Source of the DNA: Sandarakinorhabdus sp. AAP62
Lineage (GTDB): Bacteria > Pseudomonadota > Alphaproteobacteria > Sphingomonadales > Sphingomonadaceae
Assembly: GCF_000331225.1 (NCBI RefSeq)
Contig: NZ_ANFY01000011.1
Location: forward strand, 1 to 64,000
Length of the DNA stretch: 64,000 bases
Reading direction: 5' to 3'
Part shown: in pieces, positions 6,651-16,285 of the stretch
How positions within the stretch are numbered: position 1 is the stretch's first letter
Layout: each line of letters starts with the position of its first letter
Translations under genes and position numbers: made by a program
The notes under the pieces: model-generated
Databases searched by the model: none
Told to the model about the DNA's origin: nothing
What the model saw: the letters and a program-made list of their open reading frames with translations, nothing else

Positions 6651-8969
6651 ATGCGTCGTCTTCTGCTGCTTGCCTCCGCCAGCCTGTTGCCCGCCCTGCC
6701 CGGCTTTGCCGCCGAAGCCGATCAGATGGCCGAATCGATCGGCGAGGAAATCGTGGTGACGGCCCAGAAGTCCGAGCAGAAGCTGAACGATGTGCCGATC
6801 ACCATCACCGCCTACACCGGGCGCAGCTTGCGTGAAATCGGCGTCACCCAGTTCGATCAACTCGCCGCCTATGTGCCCGGCCTCAACGTGCAGGAACAGT
6901 CCCCCAACAACCCGGGCTTCGTCATTCGCGGCATCACCTCGGACACCGGCTCCTCGCAAGGTTCGCCCGCCGTCACCGTCTATCTGAACGGCGTCGATGT
7001 CTCGCGGTCGCGCGGTTCCTATTTCGATCTCTATGACCTGGAGCGTGTCGAGGTCGTGAAGGGCCCGCAGTCCACCCTGTTCGGCACTGCGGCGGCGGTG
7101 GGTGTGGTCAGCGTCATCACCGCCAAGCCCAAGCCCGGCCTGTCGGGCGAACTGCGTGTGGGTTACGGCAATTATGACCAGCGCCGCATCGATGGGCACG
7201 TCAACATCGGCAACGACATCATCGCCCTGCGCGTCGCTGGCGCCATCAAGCTGCGTGACGGCGTGGTGGAAAATATCGCCGGTCGTCCCGGCTCGCAGAC
7301 GCCAAATGGCCCGCGTGTGGATGATCTCAATGGCCAGGGCCAGTATGGCGCCCGCGTCTCGCTGCGCTTCACGCCAACCCCGGACCTCACCGCCGATCTG
7401 GTTGCCACCTATGACGGCCAGCGCGCGCCGGGCACCGCCTTCTCGTCGGGCACATTCGCGCCCACCGGTGGCACCACCAGCCCCTACAGCTTCAAGGAAG
7501 CCGCCGGTTCGCCGTTCAGCGCTGCCGTACTGGGCGCCGATCAGCCCAGCCTGACGCGCAATGTGTATGACGTGAACCTGACGGTGAACGCGAAGATCAG
7601 CGACGCCTGGAGCATCACCACCATCGCCGGCTATCGCAATTTCGACAGCAACGAAGTGTTCGACGCCGATGGCACCCAGGCCTGGTATCTCGAATTTGCC
7701 GAAGACGCACGCGGCGAACAGATGAGCTTTGAAGCCCGCGCCAATTTCGACAGCGAGAAGGTCCGCGGCTTCTTCGGCGCCAATTATTTCGCCGAAACCG
7801 GCTTCCAGGCCGTGCCGTTCAGTTCGGAAGAAGGCATTTTCCTGCAGTGCGCGGCGCGGCTGGTGCCGGGTCTCGCCTGCATCAACAACACCACAGGCGT
7901 GGTGGAAGCCGCCCGCGCCACCGCGATCCTGACCGGTGGCGCTGCGACCGTGCTGCCCTATTCGGCCGAACTGTTCCGCAACTCGGCTGATATCACCACT
8001 TTCAGCTTGTTTGGGGACATCACGGTGATCCCCACCCCGCGCCTGGAAATCAACCTGGGCGGCCGCTGGCTGACCGAAGACCGTGACAGCGGCATTTCCA
8101 CCCGCATCCCCAACACGGTGATCACCCGCGCGCCGCTGATCCCCGGCGGCATCAACACCAATGGCGAAGTGCTCAGCGCGTCGGGGCGTTTCGATGCCTT
8201 CCTGCCGCGCGCCAACATCCTGTTCCGCGCCACCGACAGCGTGAACCTTTATGCCACCTATTCGCGTGGCCGCCGTTCGCCGGTGGTGCAGGTGAATGCT
8301 GGCCGGGTTGGCGGCGTGCTGGCCCCGGCGGTCCGCGTGTTCCCGGCCGAACTGCTCGACAATTTCGAAGCCGGCGTGAAGGGCACCATCGGCAAGCTAA
8401 ACTTCAGCGTGGGCGCCTATATCATCAAGTACAAGGATTTCCAGATTTCGGTGCCGCAGCAGGGTGCGCCGGCGCTGATCGTCAATGCCGATGCCACCAA
8501 CAAGGGCATTGAAGCCGAATTCGCGCTCAACCTGTCGGAAAATGTCCGGCTGTTCGCCAACGGCGCCTATATCGATGCGCGCGTGAACAATGAACCGCGC
8601 TTCGGCAATTTCGCGGGCGATCGATTCCGCCTGCAATCGGAATGGCAGGGTTCGGCTGGTGCCAATTTCCGCCTGCCGCTGGGTGACAGGATCGAACTGT
8701 TTGCCAACCCGAATGTGACCCATCGTTCGAGCGTGTTCTTCGAACTGCCCAACAACCCGGTGACCTCGCAAGGCCCCGTCACGCTGGTCAACCTGCGCGC
8801 CGGCGTGCGTGACCAGAAGGGCAAGTGGGAAGTCATCGGCTTTGCCAACAACCTGTTCGATCAGGAATATCTGCTCGACGCCGGCAACACTGGCGGCGCC
8901 TTCGGCATCCCCACCTTCATTCGCGGCCTGCCGCGCCTGTTTGGCGTGGAAGCGGTGGTGCGCTTCTGA
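6651..8969 (+). CDS. TonB-dependent outer-membrane receptor
   Basis: A 772-residue outer-membrane transporter powered by TonB. The signal peptide (MRRLLLLASASLLPALPGFA) is followed by EEIVVTAQKSEQKLNDVPI, the TonB-box and plug start usual in sphingomonad receptors. The plug contains VRGITSDTG-like and FGTAAAVGVVSV segments; a 22-stranded barrel follows and ends in the aromatic residue of VVRF, as required for outer-membrane assembly. A Cys pair in the segment around FLQCAARLVPGLAC probably forms a disulfide in a loop. I chose the ATG at 6651 for the signal peptide, 51 codons inside the open frame. The substrate is unknown. No cobalamin riboswitch or Fur box was recognised in the 158-base leader. 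Confidence 0.93.
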   Translation: MRRLLLLASASLLPALPGFAAEADQMAESIGEEIVVTAQKSEQKLNDVPITITAYTGRSLREIGVTQFDQLAAYVPGLNVQEQSPNNPGFVIRGITSDTGSSQGSPAVTVYLNGVDVSRSRGSYFDLYDLERVEVVKGPQSTLFGTAAAVGVVSVITAKPKPGLSGELRVGYGNYDQRRIDGHVNIGNDIIALRVAGAIKLRDGVVENIAGRPGSQTPNGPRVDDLNGQGQYGARVSLRFTPTPDLTADLVATYDGQRAPGTAFSSGTFAPTGGTTSPYSFKEAAGSPFSAAVLGADQPSLTRNVYDVNLTVNAKISDAWSITTIAGYRNFDSNEVFDADGTQAWYLEFAEDARGEQMSFEARANFDSEKVRGFFGANYFAETGFQAVPFSSEEGIFLQCAARLVPGLACINNTTGVVEAARATAILTGGAATVLPYSAELFRNSADITTFSLFGDITVIPTPRLEINLGGRWLTEDRDSGISTRIPNTVITRAPLIPGGINTNGEVLSASGRFDAFLPRANILFRATDSVNLYATYSRGRRSPVVQVNAGRVGGVLAPAVRVFPAELLDNFEAGVKGTIGKLNFSVGAYIIKYKDFQISVPQQGAPALIVNADATNKGIEAEFALNLSENVRLFANGAYIDARVNNEPRFGNFAGDRFRLQSEWQGSAGANFRLPLGDRIELFANPNVTHRSSVFFELPNNPVTSQGPVTLVNLRAGVRDQKGKWEVIGFANNLFDQEYLLDAGNTGGAFGIPTFIRGLPRLFGVEAVVRF

Positions 8970-8976
8970 GGGCTTG

Positions 8977-9006
8977 ACCGGTCCCGGGCTCAGGCCTGGG
9001 ACCGGC
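8977..9006. terminator. hairpin between convergent genes
   Basis: Arms CCGGTCCC and GGGACCGG form a strong stem just after the TonB-receptor stop codon, and the stop codon of the opposing minus-strand gene lies in the loop region. It probably limits transcription from both sides, although no T-run is present. Confidence 0.45.
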
Positions 9007-9481
9007 GCCGCACGCGGACCGTGCTGCCAATCAGGCCGAAGCCGATCATCATCTGCATCCACTGCCCAAGATCGGGCGCACCGGACAGCGGCAGCAAATC
9101 CGACATGGCGGGCGGCGCCGGCGCAAAGGATGTCAATCCGCCAAGCGGTGCGAGGTCGAGGCTCAGGCCAGGCGGCAGGGCATTGCTGGCCCCGAGAACC
9201 GAATTGGCCAGTGCCGCGGCCGGCAGGCTGGTCACGTCATCCATGGGCACAGCCAGCGCGGCGAGCCGGGGCAAATTCTCGCAGCCCCCGTTCAGCGGCG
9301 TGCTCGAAACCACCCCCGGCGCCGCTGGTGCGGGCGGCGGCGGCGGCGTCCGACGCAGGGCGTGGCGCACGGCCTTGACAGCATGGGAGCGGGCCGGCGG
9401 TGACGTGGCGACCATGGCGGTCATCACGGCGGGCGGGCAAATGCACAGGGCAACCAGTGCCTTGGCGACAATTGGCGTCAT
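8990..9481 (-). CDS. exported protein with PEP-CTERM-like sorting tail
   Basis: A 163-residue proline- and alanine-rich protein. It has an N-terminal hydrophobic export signal (MTPIVAKALVALCICPPAV), a low-complexity PPPPPAPAAPG linker, no recognisable domain, and a C-terminus with a degenerate motif (APDLGQW), a hydrophobic helix MMIGFGLIGSTV and an arginine cluster RVRRRSQ. This three-part tail matches PEPxxWA-CTERM proteins of sphingomonads, which are cleaved by an exosortase. The ATG at 9481 is preceded by AGGG; an upstream TTG start is less likely. Convergent with the TonB receptor. Confidence 0.65.
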   Translation of the reverse strand: MTPIVAKALVALCICPPAVMTAMVATSPPARSHAVKAVRHALRRTPPPPPAPAAPGVVSSTPLNGGCENLPRLAALAVPMDDVTSLPAAALANSVLGASNALPPGLSLDLAPLGGLTSFAPAPPAMSDLLPLSGAPDLGQWMQMMIGFGLIGSTVRVRRRSQA

Positions 9482-9540
9482 CGAAAGCAACCCTCACACG
9501 GCGGGATACACCCCCGCCTACGCAACATTCACAAATCTTT

Positions 9541-9562
9541 TGTCCGAATAACGGATCGGACA
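9541..9562. promoter_or_regulatory. inverted repeat, candidate operator
   Basis: Perfect seven-base arms TGTCCGA and TCGGACA are separated by eight bases in the 199-base gap between the divergent surface-protein gene and the ABC ATPase gene. The size and spacing suit a dimeric regulator. No regulator can be named. Confidence 0.35.
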
Positions 9563-9680
9563 TGTTCTGTTACCCAGCAGCTCTCTGTCGCGCAAGTAAA
9601 ATTTGTATTAACACGGTCCCCTTGGCCGCTTGCTGCTGCGGCCGCACTTGCCGGCGTGCATCCGCTATTCTATCGCTGCC

Positions 9681-10613
9681 ATGATGACCGAGCCCGCTAT
9701 TCGCCTCACTGGCCTCACCAAGACCTATGCCGGCGGCAAGCAGGCGCTGAAGGGCATTGATCTCGACATCCCGCGCGGTTCGATCTTTGGCCTGCTGGGG
9801 CCCAACGGTGCCGGCAAATCGACGACCATCAACATCCTCGCCGGCCTGGTGAACAAGACCGCTGGCAGCGCCCGCATCTGGGGCTTCGACATCGACGAGC
9901 ATCCCCGCAACGCCAAGGCCAGCATCGGCATCGTGCCGCAGGAACTGGTGTTCGATGCCTTCTTCACGCCGTTTGAAACGCTGGAACTGCAGGCCGGCCT
10001 GTTCGGCGTGCCCAAGGCACAGCGCCGCAGCATGGAATTGCTGAAGGCCGTGCGGCTGGATGACAAGGCGCATGTCTATTCGCGCACCCTTTCGGGCGGC
10101 ATGAAGCGTCGGCTGCTGGTGGCAAAGGCGCTGGTGCACAATCCGCCGGTGCTGGTGCTGGATGAACCGACCGCGGGCGTGGATATCGAACTGCGGCAAT
10201 TGCTGTGGGATTATGTGCGCGAACTGCACAGCATGGGCACCACCATCGTGCTGACCACCCATTATCTCGAAGAAGCCGAAAGCCTGTGCGACCGCATCGC
10301 CATCATCAACCATGGCCAGGTCGTCGCCAACGACGAAACCTCGAAGCTGCTGAGCACCACGGGTGACAAGGTGCTGGAAGTGGTGGTGGACCGCGAGCTG
10401 GCCGCCGTGCCACCGGTGCTGACTGGCTGCAAGGCGGTGGAGCTGAAAGGCCCGCGCACGCTGGTCATCACCTATGACAAGCGCACCAACAATGCCGGCG
10501 CCGTGCTGGCGATGGTGGGCGCCGCCGGGCTGGGCGTGGTGGAGGTTTCCACCCGCGAAGCCGATCTGGAAGATGTGTTCCTGGAGCTGACAAGTGGCAA
10601 GACTGCCGCCTGA
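9681..10613 (+). CDS. ABC transporter ATP-binding protein (ABC-2 / YadG type)
   Basis: A 310-residue ABC ATPase. Walker A is LLGPNGAGKST, the signature LSGGMKRRLLVAKAL, Walker B VLVLDEPTAGVD and the H-loop TTHYLEEAE; all are complete. A C-terminal domain of about 80 residues follows the ATPase core, as in drug or polysaccharide exporters of the CcmA/YadG group. I chose the ATG pair at 9681/9684; the frame open further upstream has no sensible start. The expected membrane permease is not adjacent: the next gene, nadB, overlaps by 20 bases. The partner must be elsewhere. Confidence 0.88.
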   Translation: MMTEPAIRLTGLTKTYAGGKQALKGIDLDIPRGSIFGLLGPNGAGKSTTINILAGLVNKTAGSARIWGFDIDEHPRNAKASIGIVPQELVFDAFFTPFETLELQAGLFGVPKAQRRSMELLKAVRLDDKAHVYSRTLSGGMKRRLLVAKALVHNPPVLVLDEPTAGVDIELRQLLWDYVRELHSMGTTIVLTTHYLEEAESLCDRIAIINHGQVVANDETSKLLSTTGDKVLEVVVDRELAAVPPVLTGCKAVELKGPRTLVITYDKRTNNAGAVLAMVGAAGLGVVEVSTREADLEDVFLELTSGKTAA

Positions 10614-12216
10614 GGCGCGCCATTTCGATGCCATCGTGGTGGGATCGGGTGCGGCCGGGCTGACCGCCGCGCTGCATCTGGCCGAGAAGGGCACGGTAGC
10701 GGTGCTGGCCAAGGGCGATCTGGCCGATGGCTCCACCGCCTGGGCGCAGGGCGGCATCGCTGCGGTGCTGGATGCCGGCGACACGGTGGCGGCCCATGTG
10801 GACGACACGATGGTCGCGGGCGCAGGGCTCAACCATCCCGCTACGGTGGAATATGTCGCCGGCAATGCCAGCGCCGCGATCGATCGTCTGGCGGCGCTGG
10901 GCGTGCCGTTCAACCCCGGCGAGACGGTTTCGGAACGCTGGCACCTCACCCGCGAAGGCGGCCACAGCCATCGGCGCATCGTGCATGTCGATGATGCCAC
11001 CGGCTGGGCCGTATCGCAGGCACTGATCAAGGCGGCGCAGGCGCATCCCAACATCACGCTGGTGCCGCACATGGCCGCGGTCGATCTGATCACCCATCGC
11101 CACGTGCTGCACGAACGCTTCCCGCAGCGGCGCTGTCACGGCGTCTATGCGCTGGATGTGAAGAAACGCCATGTCGCGCGCTTTGTCGCCCCGGCCACAG
11201 TGCTGGCCACCGGCGGAGCGAGCCGGGTCTATCTCTATTCCACCAATCCCGATGGCGCGACCGGCGACGGCATTGCCATGGCCTGGCGGGCGGGTTGCCG
11301 GGTATCGAACATGGAATTCAACCAGTTCCACCCGACCTGCCTCTATCACCCCAAGGTCCGCAATTTCCTGATCACGGAAGCCGCGCGCGGCGAAGGCGGC
11401 CATCTGAAATTGCCCGACGGCAGCCGCTTCATGGCGCGCTATGACGACCGGCTCGAACTCGCCCCGCGCGATGTGGTGGCCCGCGCCATCGATGCCGAAA
11501 TGAAGCGGCTGGGGCTGGAACATGTGCTGCTCGATCTCACCCACCTGGGTGCCGATTTCATCAAGGCGCATTTCCCTACCATCCATGCCCGGCTGCTCGA
11601 GCTGGATATCGATTGCACGCTGCAGGCCATCCCGGTGGTGCCGGCGGCGCATTACAGCTGCGGCGGCGTGATGGTCACGCTGGATGGCCGCACCGATCTG
11701 GCGGGCCTGTGGGCGGCCGGCGAAGTGACGCAGAGCGGCCTGCACGGCGCCAACCGGCTGGCCTCCAATTCCCTGCTGGAATGCCTGGTGTTCGGCCAGG
11801 CCGTGGCCGACGACATCAGCGCATCAGGCTCACCCGCGCCAGCACCGGAGGTGAAACCCTGGGATGAAAGCCGGGTGACCGACAGTGACGAGGAAGTGGT
11901 GATCGCCCACAACTGGGACGAACTACGCCGCACCATGTGGGATTATGTCGGCATCGTGCGCACCGACAAGCGCCTGGAGCGCGCCGCCCACCGGGTGAAG
12001 AATCTGCGCAAGGAAGTGCAGGATTACTACGGCAATTTCCGCATCACCGCCGATCTGATCGAGCTTCGCAACCTGGTGACGGTGGCCGATCTGATCGTGC
12101 GCTCTGCCCGCCGACGCCGCGAAAGCCGCGGCCTGCATTACAGCACCGATTATCCGGCCATGGCGGCCGAAGCGGTGGATACCATCCTCGATCCGGTGAT
12201 GACCCGCGAAGCCTAG
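10594..12216 (+). CDS. nadB: L-aspartate oxidase
   Basis: NadB oxidises L-aspartate to iminoaspartate with FAD, the first step of bacterial NAD synthesis. The 540-residue protein has the Rossmann motif VVGSGAAGLTAALHLAEKG at about 14-32, the NadB signature REGGHSHRRIVH at about 119-130, HPTCLYHP at about 249-256 and NRLASNSLLECLVFG near 387-401, then the C-terminal helical fumarate-reductase-like domain. The only usable start is a GTG at 10594, which lies inside the end of the ABC ATPase gene (20-base overlap), so nadB is probably coupled to it. nadA and nadC are not in the window. Confidence 0.95.
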   Translation: MARLPPEARHFDAIVVGSGAAGLTAALHLAEKGTVAVLAKGDLADGSTAWAQGGIAAVLDAGDTVAAHVDDTMVAGAGLNHPATVEYVAGNASAAIDRLAALGVPFNPGETVSERWHLTREGGHSHRRIVHVDDATGWAVSQALIKAAQAHPNITLVPHMAAVDLITHRHVLHERFPQRRCHGVYALDVKKRHVARFVAPATVLATGGASRVYLYSTNPDGATGDGIAMAWRAGCRVSNMEFNQFHPTCLYHPKVRNFLITEAARGEGGHLKLPDGSRFMARYDDRLELAPRDVVARAIDAEMKRLGLEHVLLDLTHLGADFIKAHFPTIHARLLELDIDCTLQAIPVVPAAHYSCGGVMVTLDGRTDLAGLWAAGEVTQSGLHGANRLASNSLLECLVFGQAVADDISASGSPAPAPEVKPWDESRVTDSDEEVVIAHNWDELRRTMWDYVGIVRTDKRLERAAHRVKNLRKEVQDYYGNFRITADLIELRNLVTVADLIVRSARRRRESRGLHYSTDYPAMAAEAVDTILDPVMTREA

Positions 12217-14699
12217 GCCGCCGCCCGCCGGGTCAGCGGAAACGGCTGCGGCTGACCGAACAGCCAGCCCTGCGCCAGGTCACAGCCCAGGCGGGTGAGC
12301 AACTGGCGCTGGGCGTCATTCTCCACCCCTTCGGCCACTACCTGCTTGCCCATCGAATGGGCCAGATCGATGGTGGCCCGCACCACCTGCTGGTTGCCGG
12401 CCGATTCCGACAGGCGCGCGATGAAGCTGCTGTCGATCTTGACGATATTGGCCGGCACGTCCCGCAGCTGGATCAGGCTGGCGTGGCCGGTGCCGAAATC
12501 ATCCAGTGCCACGCTCACACCGGCATCGCGCAGGCATTCCAGCGCCTCGATCAGCGCACCGCCCAGCCCGCTCATCACCACCGATTCGGTCACTTCCACG
12601 ACCAGCGCATGCGGCGGCACCCGGTGGCGGGCAAGTTCATCAAGAATGGCAACCGCCGCCGCCGTGCCCTGCAGCTGGCTGCCGACGAAGTTGACCGCCA
12701 TGGTCAGATCGCGGCCGTCGCTGCGCAGCGTCGCCAGCTGTTCCAGCGCCAGTTTCAGCACATGGGCCTGAAGCTGCGGCAGCAGGGTGGATTCGCGCAG
12801 CACATCGGGGAAATCACCCGGGGCCAGCAGGCCCAGGCGCGGATGCTGCCAGCGCAGCAGCGCCTCATAGCCGACCAGCGTGTCGTCCAGCTGCACAACG
12901 CGCTGATAATGCAGCAGGAACTGATTGCCGGCCAGGCCAACACGGGCTTCCGACAGCAGGCGGGTGCGGGCTTCGGCTTCATCGGCCATGCTGCTGTCAT
13001 AACTGCGCCAGCAGCCTCTGCCGGCGGCCTTGGCGCGGTACAGGGCCAGATCGGCCTGCTTGCAGATGCGGGCCAGCGACAGGCTCTTGTCTTCCGACGC
13101 GCTGTGGCCGGCGCAGATCGAGATGGTGAGATTATGGCCCGAATGGCGCAGCGGCACGCCCGAAGACAGGGCGATCATCTGGCGCACCGCCGACAGGCGC
13201 TCGCGGGCGGCGCCGGTCAAGAGGATGACGAATTCGTCGCCGCCAACACGGGCGATATTGGCTTCGGGCCCGGCCGCCGCCGTCAATCTTTCCGCCACCG
13301 CCACAATCAGCGCATCGCCCGCATCATGGCCGGCCATGTCGTTCGTCTGTTTCAGGAAGTCGATGTCGATGGCGATCACGTCGATGCCGGAATTGCGGGC
13401 CAGCGGCTGTTCCAGCATGTTCTGGAACAGGGCGCGATTGCCCAGGCCAGTCAGCGGATCGGTGGTCGCCACGCGGAACAGGGTTTCGCGTTCGGCATCG
13501 GCGGCATCGGCATCGCGGCGCAGCTGGCGGAAGCGATCGGCAATGGCCAGTGACAGCAGCAGCGATTCCCAGCCGATCGCGGCAAAGCCGGCCAGATCGA
13601 CCATGTCATCCTGCGGCAGCAGTTCGAAATTGCGGAAGATGCGCAGCACCAGCACCGCCAGCGCCGGCAGCCAGCCCGCCAGATAATACCAGATGGCCCG
13701 GCTGCCGCGCAGCGCCGCATAGCCCGACGCGATGGTGAGCGTGACCGTGATGATGACCAGCCAGACGTTGAGGAGCAGGTCCCCCAGCGAGGCCAGGAAC
13801 AACGTGTCGAACGCGGCCAGCACCGAGGTGAGCGCAACGCCCATGCCGGCGAGCTGGCCAAAATCGATCAGCCGCTGGGGCAGCTTGTCCTTCTCGATCA
13901 GCGAGAAGAAGAAGGCGGCGCCAGACACCACCATCAGGCCGATGAGCAGATAGAAGGTGCGCACCGAAGCCGGCCCGGCCAGGAACGGGAAAACGTTGAG
14001 GATGGCGCCGGACCAGACCAGCAGATAGCCCAGGCTGCCTGCCAGCCACACCACATACCAGCGCTGGAACCCGGTACGCAGCCAGGTAAGCAGGAACATG
14101 TTGTACACAAAAGCCGAAAACAGCATGCCGAGCACGAGGGCGACCTGCACGGTCCAGCGCAGCACATGCGCTTCATGGCCGGCGGCATCCATCGCCTTCA
14201 TGGAACGCAGCAGGCCCGGCGCATCCATGTCGCGATAGCCGATCTGGATGGCCGACACGTCGGGCCCCGGCACCGGGATCTGGAAACGCAGATTATTGCC
14301 CATCGACCAGTTGCGGCCGAGATCGAACTGGCCGCGGTAGATCACGGCGGCGCCGCCGGCATGCACCACCCGGATTTCAACGGCGGTGAAGCGGACATTG
14401 TCGATCACCAGGTTCCAGTCCGTCGGCATGCGCTGCAGCCGCACCGGATCAACGGCGAACCAGGTCCATTTGGCGGGGGGATCCTTGGCCGCACCGGGCG
14501 ACATGGGGGTGATGCAGTTGCTGCCCTGGCAGGTCGGAACCTGCTTGTACGCGAGTTGCACGGTCTCGGCTCGCGCCGGTGCCACCCAAAGCGCGAAGAA
14601 CAGCCCCACCACCAATACGATCAGACCCCAAGATCGTCTGGTAAAGGGGGCCAGGCGACCCATCAGAGCCGATGTCGGTCTGCTGCCTTGTCGCAACAT
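12213..14699 (-). CDS. membrane-bound GGDEF-EAL cyclic-di-GMP enzyme with 7TMR-DISM sensor
   Basis: An 828-residue protein. Residues 1-44 form a signal anchor, about 45-175 a periplasmic DISM-type sensor with two cysteines (TCQGSNC), and about 180-390 a seven-helix membrane region. GGDEF (residues 486-490) follows TDPLTGLGNRALF, and the EAL domain starts near 590 with YEALLRW at 611-617. EAL catalytic elements are intact: VEVTESVV, ALDDFGTGHASL, IVKIDSSFI and VVAEGVEN. The GGDEF site is also intact, but there is no RxxD inhibitory site before it. Both synthesis and breakdown of c-di-GMP are possible. The ATG at 14699 is preceded by AAAGGACGG. Its stop codon shares the bases CTAG with the convergent nadB stop. 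Confidence 0.93.
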   Translation of the reverse strand: MLRQGSRPTSALMGRLAPFTRRSWGLIVLVVGLFFALWVAPARAETVQLAYKQVPTCQGSNCITPMSPGAAKDPPAKWTWFAVDPVRLQRMPTDWNLVIDNVRFTAVEIRVVHAGGAAVIYRGQFDLGRNWSMGNNLRFQIPVPGPDVSAIQIGYRDMDAPGLLRSMKAMDAAGHEAHVLRWTVQVALVLGMLFSAFVYNMFLLTWLRTGFQRWYVVWLAGSLGYLLVWSGAILNVFPFLAGPASVRTFYLLIGLMVVSGAAFFFSLIEKDKLPQRLIDFGQLAGMGVALTSVLAAFDTLFLASLGDLLLNVWLVIITVTLTIASGYAALRGSRAIWYYLAGWLPALAVLVLRIFRNFELLPQDDMVDLAGFAAIGWESLLLSLAIADRFRQLRRDADAADAERETLFRVATTDPLTGLGNRALFQNMLEQPLARNSGIDVIAIDIDFLKQTNDMAGHDAGDALIVAVAERLTAAAGPEANIARVGGDEFVILLTGAARERLSAVRQMIALSSGVPLRHSGHNLTISICAGHSASEDKSLSLARICKQADLALYRAKAAGRGCWRSYDSSMADEAEARTRLLSEARVGLAGNQFLLHYQRVVQLDDTLVGYEALLRWQHPRLGLLAPGDFPDVLRESTLLPQLQAHVLKLALEQLATLRSDGRDLTMAVNFVGSQLQGTAAAVAILDELARHRVPPHALVVEVTESVVMSGLGGALIEALECLRDAGVSVALDDFGTGHASLIQLRDVPANIVKIDSSFIARLSESAGNQQVVRATIDLAHSMGKQVVAEGVENDAQRQLLTRLGCDLAQGWLFGQPQPFPLTRRAAA

Positions 14700-14818
14700 T
14701 CCGTCCTTTGCCTATCCCTCGTAAGAGACAAACATAAGGGACAAGCTCTTTAGGAACCATTACCGCCTGCTTCTGCAGGCATTTTTCCAAGGTAAAAGTG
14801 CCGGAAACAGCGTCCGAA

Positions 14819-16234
14819 TCAGCGCATCAACTGCCGCACATCAACCAAATGCCCCGAAATGGCCGCCGCTGCCGCCATCGCGGGCGACAGCAGATGGGTG
14901 CGGGCGCCGGGGCCCTGGCGGCCAACGAAATTGCGATTCGACGTGCTGGCGCAGCGCTCGCCGGCCGGCACCTGATCGGGGTTCATGCCCAGGCACATGG
15001 AACAGCCCGGTTCCCGCCATTCAAAGCCGGCCGCGATGAAGATGCGGTCCAGCCCTTCGGCTTCGGCCTGGCGCTTGACGAGGCCAGAGCCCGGCACCAC
15101 CAGCGCCTGCCGCACATTGCCGGCAACCTTGCGGCCCTTCACCACGTCGGCCGCCACGCGCAGATCCTCGATGCGGCTGTTGGTGCAGCTGCCGATGAAG
15201 ATATTCTCCACGGCCACATCTTCCATCCGGGTGCCGGGGGCGAGCCCCATGTAATCCAGGCTCTTGGCGGCGGCCGCGCGCTTGCCGGCATCGGCAAAGC
15301 TGGCCGGATCGGGCACGGCGCCGGTGATCGCCACCACATCGTCCGGGCTGGTGCCCCAGGTGACGAGCGGCGCGATGGCGCTGCCGTCGATCTCGATGCG
15401 CTTGTCATAAGCGGCGCCGGCGTCGGTCTTCAGCGTTTTCCACCAGGCCAGGGCCGCATCCCACGCCGCACCGGTTGGCGCGCGCGGCCGGCCCCGCACA
15501 TAGGCGAAGGTCTTTTCATCCGGCGCAATCAGGCCAGCCCGCGCCCCGGCTTCGATGGCCATGTTGCACAAGGTCATGCGGCCTTCCATCGACAGCGCCT
15601 CGATCACCGGGCCGGTATATTCGATGACATGGCCAGCGCCGCCGCCCGAGCCCAGCGCACCACACACGGCGAGCGCCACATCCTTGGCCGAAACCGAGAA
15701 GCCCAGTTCGCCGGTCACATGCACTTCCAGCGTCTTGGACTGGCGCAGCAGCAGCGTCTGTGTCGCAAACACATGTTCCACTTCCGACGTGCCGATGCCG
15801 AAGGCCAATGCCCCGAAGGCACCGTGCGTGGCCGTGTGGCTGTCGCCACAAACCAGGGTGACGCCCGGCAGGGTGAAGCCCTGTTCCGGGCCGATGACAT
15901 GGACAATGCCCTGTTCCGGCGCGTCGATGCTGTAAAGCTCCACGCCGAAATCGGTGCAGTTGGTCACCAACGCTTCCAGCTGCGCCTTCGACATCGGATC
16001 GAGGATGGGCAGCCGGCGATCGGTCGTCGGCACATTGTGATCGGGCACGGCCAGGGTCAGATCGGGCCGGCGCAGCTTGCGGCCCGCCAGGCGCAGCGAT
16101 TCGAAGGCCTGCGGGGTCGTCACCTCATGGATGAGGTGGCGATCGATGAAGATCAGCGCGGTGCCGTCGTCCAGCGTCTCGACGACATGATCATCCCAGA
16201 TCTTTTGATAGAGGGTGCGGGGCGTGCTGCTCAT
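14819..16234 (-). CDS. leuC: 3-isopropylmalate dehydratase large subunit
   Basis: LeuC isomerises 2- to 3-isopropylmalate in leucine synthesis with a [4Fe-4S] cluster. The 471-residue protein begins [18 protein letters not shown], has the substrate motif [20 protein letters not shown] and the cluster ligands in [12 protein letters not shown] and [10 protein letters not shown], and ends with the [25 protein letters not shown] segment region typical of LeuC. I chose the ATG at 16234; an in-frame TTG lies six codons upstream. The small subunit leuD and leuB are not next to it here, unlike many bacteria; beyond the stop at 14819 comes the GGDEF-EAL gene. Confidence 0.96.
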   Translation of the reverse strand: MSSTPRTLYQKIWDDHVVETLDDGTALIFIDRHLIHEVTTPQAFESLRLAGRKLRRPDLTLAVPDHNVPTTDRRLPILDPMSKAQLEALVTNCTDFGVELYSIDAPEQGIVHVIGPEQGFTLPGVTLVCGDSHTATHGAFGALAFGIGTSEVEHVFATQTLLLRQSKTLEVHVTGELGFSVSAKDVALAVCGALGSGGGAGHVIEYTGPVIEALSMEGRMTLCNMAIEAGARAGLIAPDEKTFAYVRGRPRAPTGAAWDAALAWWKTLKTDAGAAYDKRIEIDGSAIAPLVTWGTSPDDVVAITGAVPDPASFADAGKRAAAAKSLDYMGLAPGTRMEDVAVENIFIGSCTNSRIEDLRVAADVVKGRKVAGNVRQALVVPGSGLVKRQAEAEGLDRIFIAAGFEWREPGCSMCLGMNPDQVPAGERCASTSNRNFVGRQGPGARTHLLSPAMAAAAAISGHLVDVRQLMR

Positions 16235-16285
16235 GGCGTGAGGCTGTGCCAAGCCCGCGCGCCAAAATCCAGTGGCAAATGCGGT

